64,000 nucleotides of DNA. It comes from Kitasatospora mediocidica KCTC 9733 (lineage in GTDB: Bacteria; Actinomycetota; Actinomycetes; Streptomycetales; Streptomycetaceae). The notes under the pieces were generated by a model. The model worked only from the letters and a program-made list of their open reading frames with translations. It was not told the origin of the DNA and ran no database searches. This document shows positions 33,466-40,903 of the stretch, in pieces (within the stretch, counting starts at the first letter, position 1; each line of letters opens with the position of its first letter). A program made the position numbers and the translations under genes. Location of the stretch: contig NZ_JQLN01000001.1 of assembly GCF_000744225.1 (NCBI RefSeq), forward strand, positions 930,001 through 994,000, read 5' to 3'.

Positions 33466-34998
33466 TCATCGGGCGTCCTTGCGGTCCGCGGCCATGCCGA
33501 CGGCGTCCAGCAGGGCGCTGCCGACGATCAGGTCGGCGCCGCCGAACTCCGGGTCGGCGAGGGTGGCGCCGTCGTCCACCGCGAAGAGCAGGCGCTCCTC
33601 GCCCTGGCGGTAGGCGGTGCCGACCGGCGGGCTGGCGGCGTGCACGGCGAGCAGCGCGACGAGATACGGCAGTTCCGGGTCCTGCCGGCGGGCCTCGGCG
33701 AGCAGGCCGGAGAGCCGTCGGGGCGCGTCCGGCGGGAGGTCGAGCAGGTCGAGGGCGGCCTCCAGCTGCGCCTCGGAGAACCGGCTGTCGTCCGGGGTGG
33801 CGACCAGATCCGGGTCCGGCAGCTCGGCGCCCAGGTGCTCGCGCTCGACGGGCGGGGTGAGCAACAGGTCGACCAGGTCGGCGACCCGGACGGCGGTCGG
33901 GGTGCGCAGGCCCGCGCCGTGGGCGAAGAACGCGTCGGTGGGCCGGATCGCCTGCTCTATCGGCAGCCGCAGCACCGGCGCGAGCAGGTGCCCGTACAGG
34001 TCGATGCCGGAGCGGGCGGTCGGGGCGGCGAAGGCCTGGCGGTCCTGCTCGGCGCGGAACAGCGGGCCGGCCTCCAGCAGACGGGCCTGCAGTTGGGTGT
34101 GCCGCCGGATGCAGTCCTTGACGATGTCGACCAACTCGGCCGCCTGACGCTTGTGCGAGGGCTCCTCGGCCTCGTCGCGGGCGCGGCGGATGTTGGTGAG
34201 GATCGCGTTCTCGTGCCGGTAGCGGTCGGCGATGTGGTCGAGCGCCTCGTCGATCAGGTCGGGGACGGCCTGCATCCAGTCGACGGCGCGCACGTTGCGC
34301 CGGGTCGCGTCCAGGACGCGGCGCAGCGTCTCGGCGTACTGGACGGTGCGGTAGCGGGCCTGCTCGGCGGCGAGCTGGGCGTCGGCCAGGCGGCCGCGGC
34401 GGATCAGCACCTCCAACTTCACCTCCGCGGCGATCTGGGCCGAGGTGACGTCGGTGTCGAGCGCGCCGACCAGGACGTTGACCGCCTCGTCGGTGGTGCG
34501 CAGGTAGACGCCGCCGTCCGGGCCCGGCACCTCCTCGATCAGCTTGAAGTCGTAGTCGCGCCGGACGTACCCGCCGTCGGCGTCGAAGGTGCCGTAGACC
34601 GCGCGGAAACCGCGGTCGACGCTGCCGACGTTGATCAGCGACTCCAGCACCCAGCGGGCGACCCGCTGGTGCTCGGCGCCCGGCCGGTCCGGGCTCTGCG
34701 CGGCCACCCGCGGCAGCAGGCGGGCGAGGACTATCTCGCGGTCGGCGCCGGTGTCGAAGTCCATGTGCAGGGTGACCAGGTCGATCGCGGCCAGGCCGAC
34801 CTCGGCCATCGCGTAGCCGCCGTACTCGCCGGCCAGGTTGACCTTGCGGTTGTCCAGGTCGTGCAGCGGCGCGGTGCAGGCGAGTGCCTTGAGGCGGCGG
34901 GCCAGCCCCTCGTCGGCTGCCGGGCCGGGCGCGGGGCGGGCACCTTGGGCAGGCGGCCTGAGCTCACGCTCGGCGGGCTGATCAGCGATGACGGTCAC
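33466..34998 (-). CDS. Kleisin-like protein, MksF/JetA-type
   Basis: A protein of about 510 residues, first gene of the condensin-like operon. An N-terminal region with winged-helix character (about 80-200, VARWVLESLINVGS, YLRTTDEAVNVLVGAL) is followed by a long helical part (about 205-330, RRGRLADAQLAAEQARYRTV, RYRHENAILTNIRRARDEAE) and a C-terminal domain (about 390-500) that could be a second winged helix. This three-part plan is that of MksF/JetA kleisins; the assignment is inference. Starts: GTG at 34998 (chosen) or TTG at 35007; neither has a ribosome site, and TAATCT just upstream suggests a leaderless mRNA. Confidence 0.65.
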   Translation of the reverse strand: MTVIADQPAERELRPPAQGARPAPGPAADEGLARRLKALACTAPLHDLDNRKVNLAGEYGGYAMAEVGLAAIDLVTLHMDFDTGADREIVLARLLPRVAAQSPDRPGAEHQRVARWVLESLINVGSVDRGFRAVYGTFDADGGYVRRDYDFKLIEEVPGPDGGVYLRTTDEAVNVLVGALDTDVTSAQIAAEVKLEVLIRRGRLADAQLAAEQARYRTVQYAETLRRVLDATRRNVRAVDWMQAVPDLIDEALDHIADRYRHENAILTNIRRARDEAEEPSHKRQAAELVDIVKDCIRRHTQLQARLLEAGPLFRAEQDRQAFAAPTARSGIDLYGHLLAPVLRLPIEQAIRPTDAFFAHGAGLRTPTAVRVADLVDLLLTPPVEREHLGAELPDPDLVATPDDSRFSEAQLEAALDLLDLPPDAPRRLSGLLAEARRQDPELPYLVALLAVHAASPPVGTAYRQGEERLLFAVDDGATLADPEFGGADLIVGSALLDAVGMAADRKDAR

Positions 34999-35081
34999 GG
35001 TGGACAAGATTAGGGCCCAGGAACGACAAGGTACGAAACGGGCCTGCTCGTCCTGCTTCGTCCGGGCCGGGCGGAGGTGGT

Positions 35082-35095
35082 TTGAACGTGTTCAA
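35082..35095. promoter_or_regulatory. TTGAAC-GT-GTTCAA palindrome between divergent genes
   Basis: A perfect 6-2-6 inverted repeat lies in the 142 bases between the condensin-like operon and a divergent membrane protein gene. It is about 55 bases before the membrane protein start. The shape fits a TetR-type operator; the 2-base spacer is not that of the actinobacterial LexA box, which has 4. Confidence 0.55.
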
Positions 35096-35149
35096 TTCGA
35101 GGTCTAGAGTCCACGGTGACGGGGTGCACGAGCGAGTGGGGGTTGTGTG

Positions 35150-35710
35150 ATGGCGATGGCCGCCGGGATGGCCGACGGAACCGAGGCGCGAACACTGCGG
35201 ACGGTGCGGCGCTGGTTGTGGATCTTCATCGTCTGTCTGGTGCTGAGCGGGCTGACAGCCTTCCCGCTGCGCCTGGAGACCGGCTGGCTGACCTCGGCCG
35301 CCGAGCACGCCCCAACCCCGCCGGCCGCGCTGGCCTGGATCGAGCGAATCCGCACCGGCGTGGCCGAGACGGACGACCGCTACCCCTTCCTCGCCTACGG
35401 CACCGACTGGCTGGCCTTCGCGCACCTGGTGATCGCCGGCGCCTTCTGGGGACCGCTGCGCGACCCGGTGCGCAACGTCTGGGTGATCCAGTGGGCGCTG
35501 GGCGCCTGCGCCGGGATCCTCCCGCTGGCGCTGATCTGCGGGCCGCTGCGGGACATCCCGCTGTACTGGAGGTTTGTCGACATGTCGTTCGGCGTGGTGG
35601 GGGCGGTGCCGCTGCTGATCGTGCTGCGCGGAATCCGCCGCCTGGAGGCGGCTCAGGCGACGGCTCAGGCGACGGATATCCCTTGGCGGGCGGCCGGTTC
35701 GCTGCACTGA
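35150..35710 (+). CDS. Hypothetical four-helix membrane protein
   Basis: A 186-residue integral membrane protein that I do not recognise. Hydrophobic segments occur at about residues 22-42 (RWLWIFIVCLVLSGLTAF), 86-107, 116-136 (IQWALGACAGILPLALICG) and 142-163. A conserved-looking loop TDDRYPFLAYGTDWLAFAH precedes the second segment. GGGGG lies about 8 bases before the ATG at 35150; a GTG directly before it is an alternative. It is divergent from the condensin-like operon and shares the TTGAAC palindrome. Confidence 0.8.
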   Translation: MAMAAGMADGTEARTLRTVRRWLWIFIVCLVLSGLTAFPLRLETGWLTSAAEHAPTPPAALAWIERIRTGVAETDDRYPFLAYGTDWLAFAHLVIAGAFWGPLRDPVRNVWVIQWALGACAGILPLALICGPLRDIPLYWRFVDMSFGVVGAVPLLIVLRGIRRLEAAQATAQATDIPWRAAGSLH

Positions 35711-35719
35711 CGTGCGCGG

Positions 35720-35863
35720 GTGGCCAACCCGAAGATGCACGACGACAACGGCCGCGGCTGGGCGCTGTCCATCGCGATCGTCGCGCTGCCCTCCTACGCG
35801 ACCCGCCCCCCGGTCCTGGCGGCGAACGCGCGGGCCATGATCGGGGAGCTGCCGGCGGCCTGA
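35720..35863 (+). CDS. Short reading frame, possible gene remnant
   Basis: A 47-codon frame starting GTG (VANPKMHDDNGRGWALSIAI) and ending ANARAMIGELPAA. Codon third positions are GC-rich as in real genes and the ending looks like the C-terminus of a longer protein. There is no ribosome site. It may be the tail of a lost gene; I cannot name the family. Confidence 0.25.
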   Translation: MANPKMHDDNGRGWALSIAIVALPSYATRPPVLAANARAMIGELPAA

Positions 35864-35870
35864 CGGCCGT

Positions 35871-37091
35871 TCAGCGAACCCGGCGCGGCGGGCCGCTCGG
35901 GGGACCGTCCAGGACGGTGAAGCGCAGGCCGGCGGCGGTGAGCCGGTCGATCAGCGCGGGGCCCATCGCGACGGCGGTGGTGACCTGGCCGGCGGTGGCC
36001 GGGAGGTCGTCGAAGGCCAGGCAGAGCGCCGACTCGGCCAGCATCTTGGCGGTCTCGGTGTAGCCGGGGTCGCCGCCCGAGACCTCGGTGAACACCCGCT
36101 TGCCGCCCTGGTCGCCGACGAACCGCACGGTGAACCAGGAGGACGCGCGCTGCTCGGCGCTCGGCCCCTCCCCCGGCTTGCGCAGCGCCGTCATCGCCCG
36201 GCGCAGCACCGGCAGTTGGGCCGCCAGGACGAGCAGCCCGATGGCCGCGGTGCCGGCCACCGCGATCGGCAGCCGCTTGACCGCCGCGTAGTGGCCGTAG
36301 CGGAACGCCGACCCGTACGCGGGCAGGGCGACGGCGGAGCGGCCGATGACCTGCGCGTCGATGGTGGGCAGCGGCAGCACCCAGGCGCGGGCCTCGCCCG
36401 AGAAGCGCGGCCGCCCGCCGGAGGTGCTCACCCGGCGCCCGGCGGGCCGCGGGTCGGCGGCGCGGCGGGCCTTGGCGGCCCGGGCGGCGGCGCGCGGGCG
36501 CGAGGCGGCGCTCAGCGCGGAGGCGAAGGTGCCGCCCGAGAACGTTCCGCCCGCCCGCACGAAGCCCTCCACCGCGACCGGCGCCTCCTCCGGCGCGCCC
36601 GCCTGCGCCAACTGCCCGACGGTGAACAGGACACCGAGGTCGTGCGGGATCGAGTCGAAGCCGCAGGAGTGCACCAGCCGGGCCCCGGTCTCGGCCGCGC
36701 GCCGGTGGTGCAGCACGAACATCCGGTCGACGAACTCGGGCTCGCCGGTGAGGTCGACGTAGTCGGTACCGGCCTCGGCGCACGCGGCCACCAGCGGCTC
36801 CCCGTAGTGCAGGTAGGGCCCCACCGTGGTGATCACCACCCGGGTGGACTCGGCGACCGCCCGCAGCGCCACCGGGTCGGCGGCGTCCGCGTCCAGCAGC
36901 GGCAGTTCGGCGCAGCCGGGGGCCAGCGCGGCCAGCCGCTCGCGCAGCGCCTCCAGCTTGCGCCGGTTGCGGCCGGCCAGCGCCCAGCGGCAGCCGGGCG
37001 GGGCGTGCTGGGCGAGGTACTCCGCGGTCAGCGCACCGGTGAATCCGGTGGCGCCGAACAGGACCAGGTCGTACGGGCGTTCGGCGTGCAT
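35871..37091 (-). CDS. Saccharopine dehydrogenase-like NAD(P)-binding oxidoreductase
   Basis: A 406-residue protein with an N-terminal Rossmann fold (YDLVLFGATGFTGALTAEYL), then VVITTVGPYLHYGEPLVAAC, TDYVDLTGEPEFVDRM and VHSCGFDSIPHDLGV, the pattern of the trans-acting enoyl reductase / saccharopine-dehydrogenase-like family that acts on lipids in mycobacteria. A hydrophobic segment near residues 280-300 (IAVAGTAAIGLLVLAAQL) may attach it to the membrane. AGGA lies just before the ATG. A perfect 12-bp palindrome overlaps its promoter region. Confidence 0.88.
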   Translation of the reverse strand: MHAERPYDLVLFGATGFTGALTAEYLAQHAPPGCRWALAGRNRRKLEALRERLAALAPGCAELPLLDADAADPVALRAVAESTRVVITTVGPYLHYGEPLVAACAEAGTDYVDLTGEPEFVDRMFVLHHRRAAETGARLVHSCGFDSIPHDLGVLFTVGQLAQAGAPEEAPVAVEGFVRAGGTFSGGTFASALSAASRPRAAARAAKARRAADPRPAGRRVSTSGGRPRFSGEARAWVLPLPTIDAQVIGRSAVALPAYGSAFRYGHYAAVKRLPIAVAGTAAIGLLVLAAQLPVLRRAMTALRKPGEGPSAEQRASSWFTVRFVGDQGGKRVFTEVSGGDPGYTETAKMLAESALCLAFDDLPATAGQVTTAVAMGPALIDRLTAAGLRFTVLDGPPSGPPRRVR

Positions 37092-37099
37092 AGTTTTCC

Positions 37100-37111
37100 T
37101 ACCGGCCGGTA
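37100..37111. promoter_or_regulatory. TACCGGCCGGTA palindrome
   Basis: A perfect 12-bp palindrome 9 bases upstream of the oxidoreductase start codon on the minus strand. Its placement over the ribosome-site region makes it a likely repressor operator of TetR type; the regulator is not adjacent. Confidence 0.55.
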
Positions 37112-37282
37112 ATGGTGGCCGCCACGCTAGGAGCCGGGCAGTCCCGTGTCAACGGGTCCCGGCCTGCGGCGCGGCGCCCGCTCCCCGCGACGGTTCGGCC
37201 GGACGGGGGAGGGCGTGCCGAGTCTGCCCGGCACGGGGTGGTCCCCGGGCGAGAGCGGTCCGGGGGAAGCCCTACGATCCCT

Positions 37283-37345
37283 TCAGACACCTCGACCGTG
37301 TCTGACGATCCCCGCCGGAGCCGCGACGCGAATTGTCGGACACGG
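37283..37345. promoter_or_regulatory. Candidate operator upstream of pxpABC
   Basis: TCAGACAC-N7-GTGTCTGA (37283-37305) is a perfect 8-bp inverted repeat. A third near-copy, GTCGGACACGG (37335-37345), pairs with CCGTGTCTGAC over one mismatch. The last half-site ends 28 bases before the pxpA start. No regulator gene is adjacent. Confidence 0.55.
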
Positions 37346-37372
37346 CCCACCAGCTCTGGGAGGAAGACGGCC

Positions 37373-38149
37373 GTGACCGGCGCGGTGATCGATCTCAATG
37401 CGGACCTCGGTGAGGGGTTCGGACGCTGGACGCTGACCGACGACGAGGCGCTGCTTTCCGTGGTCACCAGCGCCAACGTGGCCTGCGGTTTCCACGCCGG
37501 GGACCCCTCGACGATGCGCCGGGTCTGCGCGCTGGCGGCGGAGCGCGGCGTGCGGATCGGCGCCCAGGTCTCCTACCGCGACCTGGCCGGGTTCGGGCGG
37601 CGCGCGATGGACGTCCCCTCGGAGGAGCTGGCGGACGAGATCGCCTACCAGATCGGGGCGTTGCAGGTCTTCGCACGCGCCGCCGGCTCGCGGGTGAGCT
37701 ACGTCAAACCGCACGGCGCGCTCTACAACCGGGTGGTGGCGGACAGCGACCAGGCCGAGGCGGTGGTCGCGGGCGTGCTGCGGGCCGGGGCGGTCTGCGA
37801 CGGTCCGCTGCCGGTGCTCGGGCTGCCGGGCTCGCGGCTGCTGACGGTGGCGGAGGGCGTCGGACTGCCCGTGGTCACCGAGGCGTTCGCGGACCGCGCG
37901 TACACCTGGGCCGGGACGCTGGTGCCGCGCGGGGATCCGGACGCCGTGGTGCACGACCCCGAGGCGGTGATCGCGCGGGCGGTCGGGATGGCCCGGGACG
38001 GACTGGTCACCGCGATCGGCGGCGAACCCGTCGCGGTGGACGCCCGTTCGCTCTGCGTGCACGGCGACACCCCCGGCGCGGCGCAGCTCGCCTGGCGGGT
38101 GCGCGGGGCGCTGGCCTCGGCGGGGATCCGGGTCGAGGCGTTCACGTGA
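37373..38149 (+). CDS. pxpA: 5-oxoprolinase subunit A (LamB/YcsF family)
   Basis: A 258-residue LamB/YcsF protein, one of three subunits of ATP-dependent bacterial 5-oxoprolinase, which opens 5-oxoproline to glutamate. Signatures: IDLNADLGEGFGRW, SANVACGFHAGDPSTM, GAQVSYRDLAGFGRR, VSYVKPHGALYNRV and CVHGDTPGAAQLA. GTG at 37373 is preceded by GGGAGGA at good spacing. Its stop overlaps the pxpB start by 4 bases, so the three genes are coupled. Confidence 0.96.
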   Translation: MTGAVIDLNADLGEGFGRWTLTDDEALLSVVTSANVACGFHAGDPSTMRRVCALAAERGVRIGAQVSYRDLAGFGRRAMDVPSEELADEIAYQIGALQVFARAAGSRVSYVKPHGALYNRVVADSDQAEAVVAGVLRAGAVCDGPLPVLGLPGSRLLTVAEGVGLPVVTEAFADRAYTWAGTLVPRGDPDAVVHDPEAVIARAVGMARDGLVTAIGGEPVAVDARSLCVHGDTPGAAQLAWRVRGALASAGIRVEAFT

Positions 38150-38790
38150 GTTCTGCGGGAGCGTCGCTGACGGTGCGTCCGGTCGGCGACCGGGCGCTGC
38201 TGGTGGAGGCCGGCTCGTCCGACCAGGTGGCGGCGCTCTACGCGCGGCTGCTGGCGGAGCGCGCGGCGGGACGCCTCGGCGAGGTCGCCGAGATCGTCCC
38301 GGCCGCCCGCACGGTGCTGCTGGACGGGGTGGCCCGCCCCGAGGCACTGGCCCGGACGGTGGGCGGCTGGACGGTGACCGCGACGCCGCCGGCCGACGGG
38401 CCGCTGCTGGAGGTGCCGACGCGCTACGACGGCGCGGACCTGCCCGAGGTGGCGGCGCTCTGGGGCGTCGGCGTGGCCGAGGCGGTGGCAATCCACAGCG
38501 GCGTCGAGTACCGGGTGGCGTTCTGCGGTTTCGCACCCGGCTTCGGGTATCTGACCGGCCTCCCGCAGCGCTACGCCGTGCCGCGCCGGGCCACCCCGCG
38601 CCCGTCCGTGCCGGTCGGCGCGGTGGCGCTGGCCGGGCCGTACACCGGGGTGTACCCGCGCTCCTCCCCCGGCGGCTGGCAGCTGCTGGGACGGACGGCG
38701 CTGGCGCTGTGGGACGAGCGGCGCGAGCCGGCCGCGCTGCTCGCCCCCGGGGTGCGGGTGCGCTTCGTCCCCGTCGAGGCGTCCGGATGA
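38146..38790 (+). CDS. pxpB: 5-oxoprolinase subunit B
   Basis: A 214-residue protein of the allophanate-hydrolase-subunit-1 family. It has VRPVGDRALLVEAG at the N-terminus, PTRYDGADLPEVA and the family hallmark FCGFAPGFGYLTGLP, then GAVALAGPYTGVYPRSSPGG. It works with PxpC (C-terminal KipA-like half) to activate and open 5-oxoproline. GTG at 38146 overlaps pxpA (GTGA) and its end overlaps pxpC (ATGA). Confidence 0.96.
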   Translation: MSSAGASLTVRPVGDRALLVEAGSSDQVAALYARLLAERAAGRLGEVAEIVPAARTVLLDGVARPEALARTVGGWTVTATPPADGPLLEVPTRYDGADLPEVAALWGVGVAEAVAIHSGVEYRVAFCGFAPGFGYLTGLPQRYAVPRRATPRPSVPVGAVALAGPYTGVYPRSSPGGWQLLGRTALALWDERREPAALLAPGVRVRFVPVEASG

Positions 38791-39656
38791 GCGCGCTGAT
38801 CGTGCTGCGGCCGGGGCCGTTGACGACCGTTCAGGACCTGGGCCGACGCGGCGTCGCGCATCTGGGCGTGCCGCGCGCGGGGGCGCTGGACGGCGCCGCG
38901 CACCGGGCGGCCAACCGCCTGGTGGGCAATCCGGCCGATGCCGCGACGCTGGAGACCACGCTCGGCGGGGTGACGCTGCGGGCGGTGGACGGTCCGCTGC
39001 TGGTCGCGGTGACCGGGGCGCCCGCAGCCGTCCGGGTGGCGGGACGGCCGGCGGCCTGGGGTGCCGCCGTGCCGGTGCCGGCCGGGGCGGTGCTGGAGGT
39101 CGGCGCGGCGCTGGCCGGAGTGCGCGGCTACCTCGCGGTGCGCGGCGGGATCGCGGTGCCGGCGGTACTCGGCAGCCGCTCCGCCGACCTGCTCTCCGGG
39201 CTCGGCCCCGCGCCGCTGCGCGCCGGCGACCTGCTGCCGGTCGGCTCAGCGCCGACCGCCGGCCCGCTCCCCGGGCTGGTCCCGCTGCCCGCGCCGCCCA
39301 CCGAACTGGTGCTGCGGCTGCGGCTCGGCCCGCGGGCGGACTGGTTCACGCCGCACGCGCCGCTCGCGCTGGCCGCCGCCCGTTACCGGGTCGCGCAGGC
39401 CAGCAACCGGGTGGCGCTGCGGACCGAGGGCCCGCCGCTGGAGCGCGTGCGGCCGGGCGAGTTGGAGAGCGAGGGGATGGTGCTCGGAGCGGTCCAGGTC
39501 CCGCCGGACGGACAGCCGGTGGTCTTCCTGGCGGACCACCCCACCACCGGCGGCTACCCCGTGATCGGCGTGGTGCCGGCCGCCGACCTGGACGCCGCCG
39601 CGCAGGCCGGGCCGGGGACGCCGGTACGGTTCACGGTGGTCCGCGGACGGACCTGA
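38787..39656 (+). CDS. pxpC: 5-oxoprolinase subunit C
   Basis: A 289-residue protein of the allophanate-hydrolase-subunit-2 (KipA/DUR1-type) family. Marks: VLRPGPLTTVQDLGRRG, GVPRAGALDGAAHRAANRLV, GYLAVRGGIAVPAVLGSRS, SNRVALRTEGPPLER and LADHPTTGGYPVIGVV. ATG at 38787 overlaps the pxpB stop. It ends the pxpABC unit; the next gene starts 89 bases on. Confidence 0.95.
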   Translation: MSALIVLRPGPLTTVQDLGRRGVAHLGVPRAGALDGAAHRAANRLVGNPADAATLETTLGGVTLRAVDGPLLVAVTGAPAAVRVAGRPAAWGAAVPVPAGAVLEVGAALAGVRGYLAVRGGIAVPAVLGSRSADLLSGLGPAPLRAGDLLPVGSAPTAGPLPGLVPLPAPPTELVLRLRLGPRADWFTPHAPLALAAARYRVAQASNRVALRTEGPPLERVRPGELESEGMVLGAVQVPPDGQPVVFLADHPTTGGYPVIGVVPAADLDAAAQAGPGTPVRFTVVRGRT

Positions 39657-39745
39657 CGGGCCGGATGTTGACCTTCACCCCGGGGGAAGGCCCAGCATCG
39701 GCCGTACCGGACGAAGCGTCCGGTACGAGAAGGGGGAGAGGGCCT

Positions 39746-40819
39746 GTGCCACTGCTGACCATCGGTGCCTTCGCCCGCGCGTCCCGGCTGTCGCCCAAGG
39801 CACTGCGGCTCTACGACGAGCTGGGCCTGTTGCGCCCGGTCGAGGTCGACCCGCACTCCGGCTACCGGTTCTACCACCCGGACCAGTTGGAACGGGCCCG
39901 GCTGGTCGCCTGGCTGCGCCGGCTCGGCATGCCGCTGGCCCGGATCCGGCTGGTCTGCGACCTCGCGCCCGGACGGGCCGCCGAGGAGGTCGCCGCCTAC
40001 TGGGCGCAAGTGCGGGCCGAGACCGAGGCACGCCAGGACCTCGCCGCCTTCCTCGTCGAGCACCTGTCCGAGAGGAACACCACCATGACCAACCCCGTCC
40101 CCACCCTTGGCATCCGCTACGCCGCCCGCTCCGACACCGGCCTGGTCCGCACCCGCAACGACGACGCCGCCCACGCCGGTCCCCGGCTGCTCGCGGTGGC
40201 GGACGGCTACGGCGCCGGCGGCGGCCTCGCCAGCGCGGCGGCGATCGACTCGCTGAAGCGGATCGACGCCGAGCTGCCGGCCGGCGACCTGCCGCCCGGC
40301 GACCTGCTGAACGCGCTGGAGCGGGCCTTCCGCGAGGCCGAGGCGGAGCTCGGCGACCTGGAACCCGGGCCGGGCACCACGCTCACCGCCCTGCTGCGCT
40401 CGGGCTCGCAGCTCGCGCTGGTGCACATCGGCGACTCGCGGGCGTACCTGCTGCGCGACGGCGAACTGTTCCAGATCACCCACGACCACACCCACGTCCA
40501 GTCGCTGGTGGACGAGGGCCGGCTGACCACGGACGAGGCCGCCTCGCACCCCCAGCGCGCCCTGCTGCTGCGCGGCCTCGACGGCTCCGGCGCCGGCCGC
40601 CCCGACCTGTCGCTGCACACCGCCCGGGCCGGTGACCGCTATCTGCTCTGCTCCGACGGGCTCTGCGCGGTGATCCGCACCGACCTGCTGCACACCGCGC
40701 TGAGCACCATCGGCGAACCCGAGCAGGCCGTCCAGCAGTTGATCGCACTGGCCAACCGGGCCGGCGGTCCGGACAACATCGCCTGCGCCGTGGCCGACGT
40801 CGTCGAGCTGCGCGACTGA
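39746..40819 (+). CDS. MerR-type DNA-binding domain fused to PP2C phosphatase
   Basis: A 357-residue fusion. Residues 1-70 are a MerR helix-turn-helix and wing (LTIGAFARASRLSPKALRLY, HSGYRFYHPDQLERARLV) followed by the usual dimer helix to about 110. Residues about 125-355 form a PPM/PP2C Ser/Thr phosphatase with the metal and phosphate motifs in order: VRTRNDDAAH, LLAVADGYGAGG, GTTLTALLRSG, VHIGDSRAYLLRDG, ITHDHTHVQSLV, LLCSDGLCAVI and GGPDNIACAVADV. All metal-binding aspartates look present, so it should be active. The protein may couple promoter binding to dephosphorylation of bound regulators; this is inference. GTG at 39746 follows GGGGGAGAGG. Confidence 0.92.
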   Translation: MPLLTIGAFARASRLSPKALRLYDELGLLRPVEVDPHSGYRFYHPDQLERARLVAWLRRLGMPLARIRLVCDLAPGRAAEEVAAYWAQVRAETEARQDLAAFLVEHLSERNTTMTNPVPTLGIRYAARSDTGLVRTRNDDAAHAGPRLLAVADGYGAGGGLASAAAIDSLKRIDAELPAGDLPPGDLLNALERAFREAEAELGDLEPGPGTTLTALLRSGSQLALVHIGDSRAYLLRDGELFQITHDHTHVQSLVDEGRLTTDEAASHPQRALLLRGLDGSGAGRPDLSLHTARAGDRYLLCSDGLCAVIRTDLLHTALSTIGEPEQAVQQLIALANRAGGPDNIACAVADVVELRD

Positions 40820-40903
40820 GCCGGTGCGGCCCCTCCCGCGGCTGGTGATGCTCGGCGTCGCCGTGGCGTTCCCCGCGTTCCGGCGCTACTGCCCCGGGGG
40901 CGC

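Noticed and set aside
27961..34998. Complete Wadjet defence system
   Set aside because: No JetD-type nuclease gene on either side; only the three condensin-like components are present.
35082..35095. A LexA (SOS) box
   Set aside because: The arms TTGAAC/GTTCAA have a 2-base spacer and T for C; the actinobacterial box is TCGAAC-N4-GTTCGA.
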